Source of the DNA: MED660 sp002691025
Lineage (GTDB): Bacteria; Myxococcota_A; UBA9160; UBA4427
DNA length: 64,000 nucleotides
Assembly: GCA_002170485.2 (NCBI GenBank)
Contig: NHDZ02000008.1
Location: forward strand, 1-64,000
Reading direction: 5' to 3'
Position numbers and translations under genes: made by a program. Under the pieces are notes generated by a model, which made no database searches, was not told the DNA's origin, and saw nothing but the letters and a program-made list of their open reading frames with translations. Positions 34,401 to 41,915 of the stretch are shown here, piece after piece (the first letter of the stretch is position 1; each line of letters opens with the position of its first letter).

Positions 34401-35025
34401 CGACTCGAAGCGGATGAGAGGAATGAGGGGGAAAGAAATCCACGATGCCGCCGCGTACGGCCACCTCGCCCTTTTCTTCCACCAGGGGCATGGGGTGGTA
34501 GCCCGCCTGATGGATCGCCTGGAGCCAACTCTCGCGATCCAGACTCTGGCCCACATGGAGTTCCTGTATATGCTGGGCAAAATGCTCTCGCGAGGGCACG
34601 CGGTTTGATAGAGCGGTCCAATCCGTGACGACGATGGGCGCCTTGATGGCGGCTTTTTCTTCTTGAGCGCCAGACTCAAGCCAGCGGTAGAGGACATTGA
34701 TGCGCGCGGTGGTGAGAAAGGATTGCGGGGAGAAGCGATCGTAGGGGAGGGTATCGTGGCGCGGGAATGCGAAGAGACGCTCGCTCGAAAGCTCGCTCCC
34801 GAGGCAGCTTCGCAGGTCATCCATCAGCGCATCGCAACGTTTCGCGGAAGGAGCGAGAATCAAGGCGGGCTGGTCGGGCTGCGCCCGAATCAGCTCGGCG
34901 GCGATTCGTGCACCGGAAGCACCTCGAAGCCCCGTAAGGCGGAGCGCTTCCTTGCGCGCCGTGATCTTCTCGGCGAGTTCAAGGAGCCCGTCCCTCTTTT
35001 TCCCAGCTTTTTTTCGTGCCGGCAA
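31471..35025 (-). CDS. mfd: Transcription-repair coupling factor Mfd
   Basis: This protein of about 1184 residues displaces stalled RNA polymerase and recruits UvrA. The UvrB-like N-terminus has LPYDRFSPQSF, and the RNA-polymerase-interacting domain follows GDHLVHRQHGIGLY. The helicase core has GDVGYGKTEVAIRAALRA, LVVDEEQRFGVTHKERIKKL and LTLTATPIPRTLQMAL. The TRG and C-terminal domains complete it. The frame opens at GTG 35136, but a strong inverted repeat (35066-35129) occupies codons 3-24 of that version. TTG 35025 after it is therefore preferred, with low certainty on the start. Confidence 0.96.
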   Translation of the reverse strand: MPARKKAGKKRDGLLELAEKITARKEALRLTGLRGASGARIAAELIRAQPDQPALILAPSAKRCDALMDDLRSCLGSELSSERLFAFPRHDTLPYDRFSPQSFLTTARINVLYRWLESGAQEEKAAIKAPIVVTDWTALSNRVPSREHFAQHIQELHVGQSLDRESWLQAIHQAGYHPMPLVEEKGEVAVRGGIVDFFPPHSSHPLRVEFFDDEIDSIREFDPASQRSLAKKDRATVIPAREIALRRNQIVEAETRLQELGKSGESSEEEIRSMMDALLRGDLPPGTEALAPALLPSMENVLDYLPSGSLVVLDDPDAGLDRLARYDEEARASHAAALESGRIISPPEQLLASPEDIESGLSERRAVSLERMDVRDTENPTEHLAIPTESHDTLRRELNTARTHEHALAPLADRLADWVLRDWQINITVSVLSAAERLRDLLDQYGLEATILTDPRPAWAWARPGRIEIRVIPLSEGFILPTHRLVVITEEEIFGQRKRKRSSQGWKEGSALEGLSQLQPGDHLVHRQHGIGLYRGLQVLRTGRDENELLCIEYAGADKLFLPVHRLALVQLYGAFEGVAPKLDRLGGESWEKARERVKKSLRNMAGELLAMHAARELAEGHAFSPKDAYFEEFEGAFPYEETPDQAAAIDDVLADMQKQRPMDRIVCGDVGYGKTEVAIRAALRAALDGKQVAVLTPTTILCEQHYKTFRERFAGYPVRVEMLSRFRTAAEAREVLEDLASGSVDIVIATHRILNKKTRFRDLGLLVVDEEQRFGVTHKERIKKLRRTVDVLTLTATPIPRTLQMALSGMRDLSVIDTPPVDRLSVRTQVCLSSPSLIREAILREVRRGGQIFFLHNRVSSIQSMAEMLEEVVPEVRVMVAHGQMKERDLENRMHAFLKGEAEVLLCSTIIESGLDIPRANTIIINRADALGLAQLYQLRGRVGRSNRRAYAYLLVPAPVGRLHTDAQRRLEAIQDLTELGSGFKLANMDLEIRGAGDMLGSEQSGNLRTVGYETYMEMLQETIDELRGQVHEEFLDPEILLPIIARLPEDYVPEVNQRLVLYKRLSGAKDETEIQLIRDELLDRYGATPLEAENLLEVIRLKVLARRMGIESITLKHNQLIFQVAAVSRIDISRLVGLVSRKKSNLRVTPDHKIHAALPRKVPTPGALLEIARDALQSVAKA

Positions 35026-35065
35026 GTGAGTGCTCTTTCTGGTTTGCGGCGTTGCGCCTTTTCCC

Positions 35066-35129
35066 AAACACAACAAGGCCCGTCCGCCCCCGGTTCGGGT
35101 GGGGGCTGCGGGCCGCTCTTCTTGTGTTT
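35066..35129 (-). terminator. 64-bp nested inverted repeat, likely bidirectional terminator
   Basis: Three nested perfect arm pairs: AAACACAA/TTGTGTTT (outer), GGCCCG/CGGGCC (middle) and GCCCCC/GGGGGC (inner), around a 9-base loop. On the minus strand the last stem is followed by T-rich TTGTTGTGTTTG. It lies between the GT4 stop and the mfd core, so it probably ends the glycosyltransferase operon. Confidence 0.6.
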
Positions 35130-35233
35130 CGTTCACGAGTCTAGCCGGAAAGGCGGTCGACGTCCTTGACTGAAGAGAGGCTCGCTTTCTTCTTCCGCTG
35201 GAGTCTGTTCGGCTTGCGCCCTCAGCCCGGGTT

Positions 35234-36433
35234 TTACGTCAGGACACTCGAGACGTATTCGCAGGTCCTTTGTCCGATGTCCGACCAGTCGTGTTCTTTT
35301 TCGAGTGTCTTCTTGGCTGCTTGGCCCAGTCGTGGACCGAGGTCGGTTTCTTTGCGGATTCGCGAAATCGCTTCGGCAAGTTCCCTCCCCGAGGCATCGC
35401 GATGGAGGAGGAGCCCGGATTCACCGCGGATCAGGGTCGGCGCGATGCCCTCAAAGGCGATGATGGGTCGGCCTGCCTCCATGTAGTTGAGAAGTTTGAT
35501 GGGAAACCCTCCAGGCCTTCTCCGGGGGAGGATCAGGCTTTCGGCTCCGTGAATCAGGAAGCGCATTTCCTTGAAGTCTTCGACCCCGAGGTAACGAAGA
35601 CCAGGATGGCTCGAACGCCGAGCCAGTGAGATGGCTTGAGGATCGTGGCAGGCCACCACGATGGGGAGCTCTGGGTTTGTGATGAAGCGGGCGGCCCTCT
35701 CAAGCAGTTCGAGGTCCTGGTATCGGTCGAGGTTTCCGGAATACAGCGCATACCGATTCGGATCGAGGTCGTGACGCTGGCAGACCCTGGAGACTTCCTC
35801 TTCGGTGGGACGTTCTTCCTCGAAGTGGCCTGGCGGAATGACCACCAGGGGAGCGTGGGTGTGGGGCTTCAACTCTTGTGCCGCCTCATCGGTCAGGGCG
35901 ATCAGGCCATCGCAGTGCCGGGCGATCCACCGATCGACGGTCTGACCCATCTGGTTGGATGGGCCGCCAAGGCTTTCGGGCAGGTAGGCGGAGAGTTCAT
36001 GGCGGAGAATCGTATGCACGACGTAGATCACCGGGACCCGGGTCCAGGGGCGCGCGGCGAGGGCCAGGGCGGCGGCTTCTGCATTGTGAGCGAGTACGCA
36101 ATGGAAGGCGTCTCCCTGCAGCTTGGCGTTGCGCGCTGTTTTCATGAAGGTCTGAGCCAGAGCGAGGTCGGCGAGGGGTTTACTCCAGTGCGGCCCGGAT
36201 CGCATGTTACGAGGAGAGGACCAGGCCGGCGTCCTGTGGCCAGGCAGGTCTGGGGGCGCGGATCCTTGGCCGCATCCGTAGCTGAACAATTCCGGTCTGG
36301 CTCCGCGAGCCAACAGGGCACGCGCTTGATCGCGGGCAAAGATCTGGGAGCCCTGCGGATAGGGGAAGGGAAAGGCCCCGATCAGAGCGAGCCGTAAGGC
36401 CGACTCCTTTGGCGCGGTTCGAGCCTGATTCAT
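35234..36433 (-). CDS. Glycosyltransferase family 4 protein
   Basis: This 399-residue protein has a GT-B fold. The N-terminal Rossmann half starts ALRLALIGAFPFPYPQGSQI (Gly-rich acceptor loop). The C-terminal half has YALYSGNLDRYQDLELLERA, and the donor-binding region RRPGGFPIKLLNYMEAGRPI corresponds to the ExxG...K motif of GT4 enzymes. The ATG overlaps the upstream GT2 stop by four bases. It is the third gene of a coupled minus-strand operon for surface glycan or glycolipid synthesis. Confidence 0.87.
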   Translation of the reverse strand: MNQARTAPKESALRLALIGAFPFPYPQGSQIFARDQARALLARGARPELFSYGCGQGSAPPDLPGHRTPAWSSPRNMRSGPHWSKPLADLALAQTFMKTARNAKLQGDAFHCVLAHNAEAAALALAARPWTRVPVIYVVHTILRHELSAYLPESLGGPSNQMGQTVDRWIARHCDGLIALTDEAAQELKPHTHAPLVVIPPGHFEEERPTEEEVSRVCQRHDLDPNRYALYSGNLDRYQDLELLERAARFITNPELPIVVACHDPQAISLARRSSHPGLRYLGVEDFKEMRFLIHGAESLILPRRRPGGFPIKLLNYMEAGRPIIAFEGIAPTLIRGESGLLLHRDASGRELAEAISRIRKETDLGPRLGQAAKKTLEKEHDWSDIGQRTCEYVSSVLT

Positions 36434-37200
36434 CCGAGGTTGGCGCGGGAGGGCGAAGGGGTCCTTTTGGAGCGGGCCGCCTGCCTCAGTTCTCGATACA
36501 GGGAACCGAGCTCAAGAACCGCTCGGACCAGCACGCGAGGGTGAGCTCCGGTCTGGGTTCCGTGTTGACGCCTTCGGTGCGTGACGGGGACTTCGCGGAT
36601 CCGGAAACCGGCTGCTTTGGCACGAACGAGCAGCTCTGTATTGATGAAGGCCCCCACGGAAGCCAGGGCAACCCCTTCGATGACCCGGCGATGAAAGAGT
36701 TTGAACGCGCAGTCGATATCCCGGACGCGGAGTCCGAAGAGACTCTGCACGATGCGCCTCCAGACACGGGCGATGGCGATACGGTGCCAGGGGTCGCGGC
36801 GAGGAAAGCGATATCCGGCCACGATGTCGAAATCACGCGTGTGAGCCAGGAGGTGTCGGATCTCACTGAGGTCGAACTGGAGATCGGAATCACTGAAGAA
36901 GACGAGATCACCTTTGGCCGCGGCGAGTCCTGAACGAAGAGCCGCTCCGTAGCCTGCATTGTGAGCATGGCGAACGCCGCGAATACGCGTGTCTGTTTTT
37001 GTCCACTTGGAAATGATGTGAGGACTGGAGTCCCTTGAGCCATCATCAACGACGATGACTTCGAAATCCCGATTCAGATCCTCACCAATCTGACGAGCCG
37101 ATTGGATGACCTTCCCGATGTTTCTCTCTTCGTCGAAGACAGGGAAGACGAAGGAGAGTTCCGGTCGGTTCACTTGCTCAACGTGGGCGCTTGCACTCAA
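36430..37200 (-). CDS. Glycosyltransferase family 2, dolichyl-phosphate-mannose synthase-like
   Basis: This 256-residue protein has a GT-A fold. It starts ELSFVFPVFDEERNIGKVIQ and has EVIVVDDGSRDSSPHIISKW, then DLVFFSDSDLQFDLSEI with the DxD motif. DIDCAFKLFHRRVIEG is the DPM1/DPG-synthase-type substrate segment. There is no obvious membrane helix, so it probably makes a polyprenyl-phosphate sugar or acts at the cytoplasmic face. Four-base overlaps join it to both neighbours. Confidence 0.87.
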   Translation of the reverse strand: MSASAHVEQVNRPELSFVFPVFDEERNIGKVIQSARQIGEDLNRDFEVIVVDDGSRDSSPHIISKWTKTDTRIRGVRHAHNAGYGAALRSGLAAAKGDLVFFSDSDLQFDLSEIRHLLAHTRDFDIVAGYRFPRRDPWHRIAIARVWRRIVQSLFGLRVRDIDCAFKLFHRRVIEGVALASVGAFINTELLVRAKAAGFRIREVPVTHRRRQHGTQTGAHPRVLVRAVLELGSLYRELRQAARSKRTPSPSRANLG

Positions 37201-38882
37201 TCCAGGTACCCCAAATCCCGAAGACGGGCCGCGACGGCGGCATCTTCTTCCTCAGTGTAGCTTCGTGGAGGCAGAGCAGCGATGGAGGGCTCGGGTTGCC
37301 AGGGGAGCCCCATGGCGCGCGAGAGTTCGCCCGCCACGTCCACGAGGGATTCCGGTTTCATCGCGCGGGCTTGAGAGAGGCTTTCGCCCTCACCCGTGGC
37401 GATGAAGATCCCGTCGTTTCGGTGTGTTCCGTTCATTCCGCGACCCCGGCCGCCCGCGAGGTCCGTTCCTTCCAGAAGCCGGACGGACGGAGTTTTCTCA
37501 GCGGGTACGTTCTCCTCCCAGTTTGTTGGAACCAGGGAAAGACCGTAACCGCCATCCAGAGCCAGCTCGATGACAATATCGGGCGCCCTCTCCATGAAGG
37601 GTCCCGGGTGGACCTCCTCTCGGCGTCGCGCCGACGCCACCACGGGTTCGCCGTTGGGGAGGGTCCATTCCATGAGACGGGTGATGAGGCTCTCGCGGAC
37701 ACTCTCATAGTCGGACTTCGAAACGCACCCTTCTTTTTCCCGGTCCTGGAGGTTGATCCAGATGCCCGGTTGGGTGTTCACCTCCTCGGAGAAAGCCTGG
37801 GTCTCCGACCAGTTGAGTCCGCCAAAGCGGACTGCACTCTCGACCCGCCCGGCGGCTCCTCGGGCTCGCCTGAAAATCATCTGGGCTGCGCTTGCGGGAA
37901 GAAGGCGAATGGCCATGTCACGTGCAAACCGAGCGAGCTTTCGTTCCAAGCCAGCCGCAGAGCGCTTGCGTGCAAGAAATCCGTTCTGGGCCAGGAAGGC
38001 ATTCAGGTGCACGATGTAATCAGAGGCCCCGCCCATTCCGTGATCGGAAAGCACGACGCACAGGGCGTCCTGGCCCACTTCACTCCGGATACGTCCACAG
38101 GCTTCATCGAGTTTTTCGTAGATATTTCCAAGGGCATTTTGTCTCGGTGCGCTGACATCCGGGTCATGACGTGGACTTCCGGGGTCATGGTCGCGCCAGT
38201 AGTGGTGGCCCGCGGTATCGCTCTCTGAAAAAACCACGATGGTGAGGTCCGGGTTGGGTTTTTTGTAGTGGTCCCTCATTTTCTTGAGGGCGGTGAGGAC
38301 GAATTCGGTCTTGCGGTCGATCCGGGTCAGCAGGGTATCCATGGCGGTTTCATGAAAGCTCGCCCCGGTAGCGGATTCGTCCATGTCGGGTCGCATCCAA
38401 TGGCCCGCGTTGGCTGCGATGCGTCGATAGAGCTCGGGGTGACTGGTGGCTTCTGCGTCCGTTCCGGTTGAGACGGGTGCATCAAAACCCGGAACCAGCA
38501 GTCCAGTCATTTTTTCCGGTGGAAAGGTGGCTGGCAAACCGAGAACGAGGGCCTGGCCCCCTGCTTGGGAAACCGCGGACTGGATCGAGCGTCCTTGGCG
38601 ATCCGATGCATTGACGAAACGGATCTGGTATTGCCCCGGGAGTTTCTGGGAAAAATCGAAAATACCATGCTGAGCGGGCGCGAGGCCGGTCATGAATGAC
38701 GACCAGGCGGGAAAGGTGACAGGGGGTGTCGTGGATGGCAGCTTCTGGGCGTGGCCTTCTTTCATCCAGGCACTCAGGTGAGGGAGGCGTCCCTCTTTTA
38801 TGAGCGGTTCGATGACATCGAAGCTGGCGCCATCGAGGGCCAGCACCAGAACCGGCCGCAGAGGTTCTTCAGGTGCGTTCAC
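37197..38882 (-). CDS. Alkaline-phosphatase-superfamily phosphodiesterase/nucleotide pyrophosphatase-like protein
   Basis: This 561-residue metalloenzyme-like protein has no signal peptide. Metal-binding motifs are VLALDGASFDVIEPL (Asp), the candidate Thr/Ser nucleophile in STTPPVTFPAWSSFMTG, SESDTAGHHYWRDHD, and VVLSDHGMGGASDYIVHLN. It heads the operon with GT2 and GT4, coupled by a four-base overlap. Related predicted AP-family proteins occur in polysaccharide loci; the substrate is unknown, perhaps a nucleotide-sugar or polyprenyl phosphodiester (inference). Confidence 0.8.
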   Translation of the reverse strand: MNAPEEPLRPVLVLALDGASFDVIEPLIKEGRLPHLSAWMKEGHAQKLPSTTPPVTFPAWSSFMTGLAPAQHGIFDFSQKLPGQYQIRFVNASDRQGRSIQSAVSQAGGQALVLGLPATFPPEKMTGLLVPGFDAPVSTGTDAEATSHPELYRRIAANAGHWMRPDMDESATGASFHETAMDTLLTRIDRKTEFVLTALKKMRDHYKKPNPDLTIVVFSESDTAGHHYWRDHDPGSPRHDPDVSAPRQNALGNIYEKLDEACGRIRSEVGQDALCVVLSDHGMGGASDYIVHLNAFLAQNGFLARKRSAAGLERKLARFARDMAIRLLPASAAQMIFRRARGAAGRVESAVRFGGLNWSETQAFSEEVNTQPGIWINLQDREKEGCVSKSDYESVRESLITRLMEWTLPNGEPVVASARRREEVHPGPFMERAPDIVIELALDGGYGLSLVPTNWEENVPAEKTPSVRLLEGTDLAGGRGRGMNGTHRNDGIFIATGEGESLSQARAMKPESLVDVAGELSRAMGLPWQPEPSIAALPPRSYTEEEDAAVAARLRDLGYLD

Positions 38883-39249
38883 GGAGACCTCGGCAGCGGA
38901 TCGTGATCCCCTGGGGGGAGTCGTCTGGTTGGGTTTCGGGGGCGAGAGAGAAGAGAAGGGGCATGGTGAAGGGGTGGGTCCGGTCAGGAACCCTCTTGCG
39001 CTCGGCGGCTTTCCTCCAAAGAATCAGAGGTGGCTCGACAGCGGTCTTCGGTCTTCCTATATTGCGGCGCCCCGAGCAGGAGAGGCCGATTTGGCCGCAT
39101 CTCGGGGTGCTGTGCGCCCCGGCGTGCAGTCGGGGAAGACCGGTAGAATAGCAGTTCGGTTCGAACCGGTGTCAAGCGGGCTTGTCCGCATCATGGAGCC
39201 GCGACGAACGATCCTGGATCGTTCCAATCCGGAATCCGGAGAATCTATA
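38883..39249. promoter_or_regulatory. Divergent control region upstream of L3
   Basis: This 367-base gap lies between the divergently read phosphodiesterase and rplC genes. It contains CGGTTCGAACCG (39157-39168), a 19-bp palindrome (39206-39224) and TCCGGA-A-TCCGGA (39228-39240). rpsJ, which normally precedes rplC, is not present. Confidence 0.5.
39206..39224. repeat. 19-bp palindrome before rplC
   Basis: GAACGATCCTGGATCGTTC has 9-bp perfect arms around one base. As RNA it folds into an 8-bp stem with a CTG triloop, 25 bases upstream of the L3 start codon. It is a candidate operator or translational control hairpin. Confidence 0.6.
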
Positions 39250-39888
39250 GTGTCCATTGAACTTCTTTGCCGCAAGCTCGGCATGACCCAGGTGTTTCGT
39301 GATTCGGGAGAAGCGGTTCCCGTCACGGTTCTCGAAGCCGGCCCGAACACTGTCGTCCAACTCAAGACCGAATCAGGTCCCGATGGTTATACCGCTGTGC
39401 AACTCGGTTTCGGCGAGCGCAGGGAAGAACTCTTCAACAAGCCCGAGTTGGGACATTTCAAGAAGGCTGGAGCTGCGCCGACCCGATATCTCGCGGAGAG
39501 TCGCCTCACCGCCGAAGAGGCGGAGGGTCTCGAGTTGGGTCAGGTCATCAAGGTCGATCTTTTTGAAGAGGGCCAGCGCGTCGATGCCTGCGGGACTTCA
39601 AAGGGTCGTGGTTACACGGGTGTTGTGAAGCGCCATAATTTCAAGATCAAGAAACGCACTCACGGAACCCACGAGTACTTCCGGCACCCGGGCTCCATTG
39701 GTGCCGGCGCCTGGCCGGGTCGCGTCTTCAAAGGCGGAAAGCAGGCCGGTCAACACGGAAATGCGCGCACGACGGTGCTGAACCTGGAAGTGGTTCGCGT
39801 AGATGAAGAGAGGAACCTTCTCTTTGTGCGTGGGGCTGTGCCCGGTCATCGCAACGGTCTCGTTCGCGTTCGCCCAGCGATCAAGTAG
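39250..39888 (+). CDS. rplC: 50S ribosomal protein L3 (isolated gene)
   Basis: This 212-residue L3 of normal length starts at a GTG with GGAG eight bases upstream. Family features include LLCRKLGMTQVFRDSGEAVP at the start, CGTSKGRGYTGVVKRHNF, RTHGTHEYFRHPGSIGAG, the modified-Gln loop GGKQAGQHGNARTTV, and the ending NGLVRVRPAIK. The gene is not in an S10 operon: no rpsJ precedes it and no rplD follows. A start further upstream at 38800 is open but runs into the divergent gene and lacks homology. Confidence 0.95.
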   Translation: MSIELLCRKLGMTQVFRDSGEAVPVTVLEAGPNTVVQLKTESGPDGYTAVQLGFGERREELFNKPELGHFKKAGAAPTRYLAESRLTAEEAEGLELGQVIKVDLFEEGQRVDACGTSKGRGYTGVVKRHNFKIKKRTHGTHEYFRHPGSIGAGAWPGRVFKGGKQAGQHGNARTTVLNLEVVRVDEERNLLFVRGAVPGHRNGLVRVRPAIK

Positions 39889-40511
39889 GCTCCGCCGTCG
39901 CCCGTTACAATCGCAAAGACCATTTCCACCAGCGCGCGCAACGCGAAGGATTCCGTTCGCGTGCCGTCTACAAGCTGGCTGAGCTTCAAGGGGCTCATAA
40001 GATCCTGAAGCCGGGCTACAAGGTGGTGGATCTGGGTTGTTGGCCGGGGGGTTGGTTGGAAGAAGCCTCTCGTGCGGTGGGCCATTCCGGTCGTGTCGTG
40101 GGGATCGATCTGGTCCCCATCGAGCCGCCTCTTGTGAACGCCAATGTGGAATCGTTGGTGGGAGACATGACCGAGCCCACAGTGATTTCGCAGATACGCG
40201 AAGCGCTGGGGGGCTCCTGCGATGTCCTTCTTTCCGATGCGGCGCCCAAACTCACCGGCGTGCGCGAACGCGATGATGCGGCGGAAGAGAATCTATTGCT
40301 CGCGGTGGAAGGGTTGAGCGAAGCCCTGCTCCGGACGGGTGGGGACCTTCTCATCAAGCTCCTGGAATGTCCCGAGGCGCAGTCTTTCCAGCAAAGACTT
40401 CGTTCGTGCTATTCGAGTGTGAAGACGGTGAAGTCGGCCGCGACCCGGAAGGGCAGTCGAGAGCGATATCTGCTGGCCCGTGGGTTCCAGGGTTCAGCGG
40501 TGGTGGAGTAG
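39885..40511 (+). CDS. RlmE-like 23S rRNA 2'-O-methyltransferase without a normal start codon
   Basis: About 208 codons match the FtsJ/RlmE family, which methylates U2552 of 23S rRNA. FHQRAQREGFRSRAVYKLAE is followed by the SAM site VVDLGCWPGGWLEEA, DVLLSDAAPKLTGVRERDD and DLLIKLLECPEAQSFQQRLR. The K-D-K-E tetrad is intact (YK, LSD, IK, SRERY). The frame has no ATG, GTG or TTG between the stop at 39804 and GTG 40023, which is inside the SAM motif. The 5' end given is where the frame meets the L3 stop. Confidence 0.75.
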   Translation, partial: VGSAVARYNRKDHFHQRAQREGFRSRAVYKLAELQGAHKILKPGYKVVDLGCWPGGWLEEASRAVGHSGRVVGIDLVPIEPPLVNANVESLVGDMTEPTVISQIREALGGSCDVLLSDAAPKLTGVRERDDAAEENLLLAVEGLSEALLRTGGDLLIKLLECPEAQSFQQRLRSCYSSVKTVKSAATRKGSRERYLLARGFQGSAVVE

Positions 40512-40561
40512 ATTGCCGGAGAGCGACGTAAACAGCACAGTAGTTGATGGAGGAAACATCC

Positions 40562-41050
40562 ATGTCCGATCAAAGACCCTTTTCTGTTCTGGGCGTACAG
40601 CAGATTGCCGTGGGGGGACTCGATAAAAGCAGGCTCCGAAAATTCTGGGTCGACATCATGGGCTTCCAGTATGCGAGTTCCTACCGGAGCGAAAGCGAAA
40701 ACGTCGATGAAGACATCTGCGAAGTGGGCTCGGGCCCCTTCAAGGTGGAAGTCGACCTGATGCAACCGATTGATCCGGAATCGCGACCCAAGGTCCATGA
40801 TCCGGCCCTCAACCATGTGGGGTTGTGGATCGATGACCTGGCGGTCGCCGTCGAGTGGCTTGAAGCCCAGGGAGTCCGCTTTACGCCGGGTGGGATTCGC
40901 AAGGGTGCGGCGGGCTTCGATGTCTGTTTCATCCACCCAAAGGGAAACGAAGCGTCTCCCATCGGTTCCGAAGGGGTTCTGGTCGAACTCGTTCAGGCCC
41001 CGCCCGAGGTTTGTAAAGCGTTTGCGGCCTTGGCGGAGTCGAGCCAATAA
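40562..41050 (+). CDS. VOC (glyoxalase/bleomycin-resistance) superfamily protein
   Basis: This protein of about 162 residues has two betaalphabetabetabeta modules. The first is VLGVQQIAVGGLDKSRLRKF-WVDIMGFQ with a candidate metal His/Gln region, and the second is ALNHVGLWIDDLAVAVEWLE, with a metal-type His and a late Glu in GVLVELVQAP. ATG 40562 is chosen for the GGAGGA Shine-Dalgarno. It resembles lactoylglutathione lyase or methylmalonyl-CoA epimerase relatives, and the substrate is not assignable. The next gene follows after 12 bases. Confidence 0.8.
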   Translation: MSDQRPFSVLGVQQIAVGGLDKSRLRKFWVDIMGFQYASSYRSESENVDEDICEVGSGPFKVEVDLMQPIDPESRPKVHDPALNHVGLWIDDLAVAVEWLEAQGVRFTPGGIRKGAAGFDVCFIHPKGNEASPIGSEGVLVELVQAPPEVCKAFAALAESSQ

Positions 41051-41062
41051 GGAGGTCTCCAG

Positions 41063-41914
41063 ATGCAGACCCTGAAGACCCAGACACTTCTGGGGGACAT
41101 CGCGTTTGGTGAGGGGCCGCGTTGGCGAGATGGCCGGCTCTATTTTTCCGATATGCACAGTCAAAGGGTGCTGGCCGTGGACATGGAAGGCCGCACCGAG
41201 GTCATCTGCGTGGTGCCGCAGGACCCTTCGGGTCTGGGCTGGTTGCCGGACGGTCGCATGCTTGTGGTTTCCATGCGGGATCGAAGGCTTCTGTGTCTTG
41301 AGGAAGATGGATCGCTGAGGGAAGTCGCCGATCTGAGCGAGCACGCGACTTTCCATTGCAACGACATGGTGGTGGACAAAGTGGGGCGCGCCTACGTGGG
41401 CAACTTCGGTTGGGACCTGCACGGTGAGGCAGAGCCGCGAGGAGCGAACCTCGTTCTGGTCATGCCGAATGGAGAGACTCGTGTGGTGGCTTCGGATCTC
41501 GGCTTTCCCAACGGAGCGATCTTGACCGAAGATGGTGGGACCCTGATCCTGGCGGAGACCATGGCGCAAAGACTCAGCGCCTTTGATGTCGAGGAAGACG
41601 GTTCCCTTTCCGCTCGCCGAGATTGGGCGTTGTGCCCGGGCATACTTCCCGATGGGATCTGCCTGGATGCAGAAGGAGGGGTCTGGGTTGCTTCGCCGAC
41701 CCGTCAGGCTTGCTTCCGGATGATCGAAGGCGGAGAAGTCACCCATACGGTTGAGGTGGAGACGGACGCTTTTGCGTGCATGCTGGGCGGTCCGGACCGT
41801 CGGCATCTCTTGATCTGCACCGCGGGGGCGAGTGAGCCGGAGCCGTGTAAAGCCAACCGCGATGGCCGCATCGAGTACGTGGAAGTGGAAGTCCCGGGTG
41901 CGGGGCTCCCTTGA
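41063..41914 (+). CDS. SMP-30/gluconolactonase-like beta-propeller protein
   Basis: This 283-residue protein is a six-bladed propeller of the SMP-30/LRE family. The start region has GEGPRWRDGRLYFSDMHSQR with the metal-binding Glu, then FHCNDMVVDKVGRAYVGNFG with the Asn/Asp ligand and GILPDGICLDAEGGVWVASP with the last Asp. These enzymes hydrolyse lactones with a divalent metal. An AAGGAGG Shine-Dalgarno precedes the ATG. It probably forms a two-gene unit with the VOC protein and ends one base from nudC. Confidence 0.85.
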   Translation: MQTLKTQTLLGDIAFGEGPRWRDGRLYFSDMHSQRVLAVDMEGRTEVICVVPQDPSGLGWLPDGRMLVVSMRDRRLLCLEEDGSLREVADLSEHATFHCNDMVVDKVGRAYVGNFGWDLHGEAEPRGANLVLVMPNGETRVVASDLGFPNGAILTEDGGTLILAETMAQRLSAFDVEEDGSLSARRDWALCPGILPDGICLDAEGGVWVASPTRQACFRMIEGGEVTHTVEVETDAFACMLGGPDRRHLLICTAGASEPEPCKANRDGRIEYVEVEVPGAGLP

Positions 41915-41915
41915 T

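Noticed and set aside
37915..37935. Extra parS at TGTCACGTGC
   Set aside because: Only the central CACGTG matches; the flanks lack the GTT/AAC symmetry.
39155..39172. tRNA gene suggested by GGTTCGAACC
   Set aside because: The palindrome resembles a T-loop, but no acceptor, D or anticodon arms could be folded around it.
39870..39900. Programmed -1 frameshift joining L3 to RlmE
   Set aside because: The needed frame change exists, but no X XXY YYZ slippery heptamer or obvious stimulatory structure was seen at the L3 stop; a missing base or odd start is simpler.
40409..41806. A 465-codon minus frame across rlmE, the VOC and SMP-30 genes
   Set aside because: It crosses three plus-strand genes with family motifs and has none itself.
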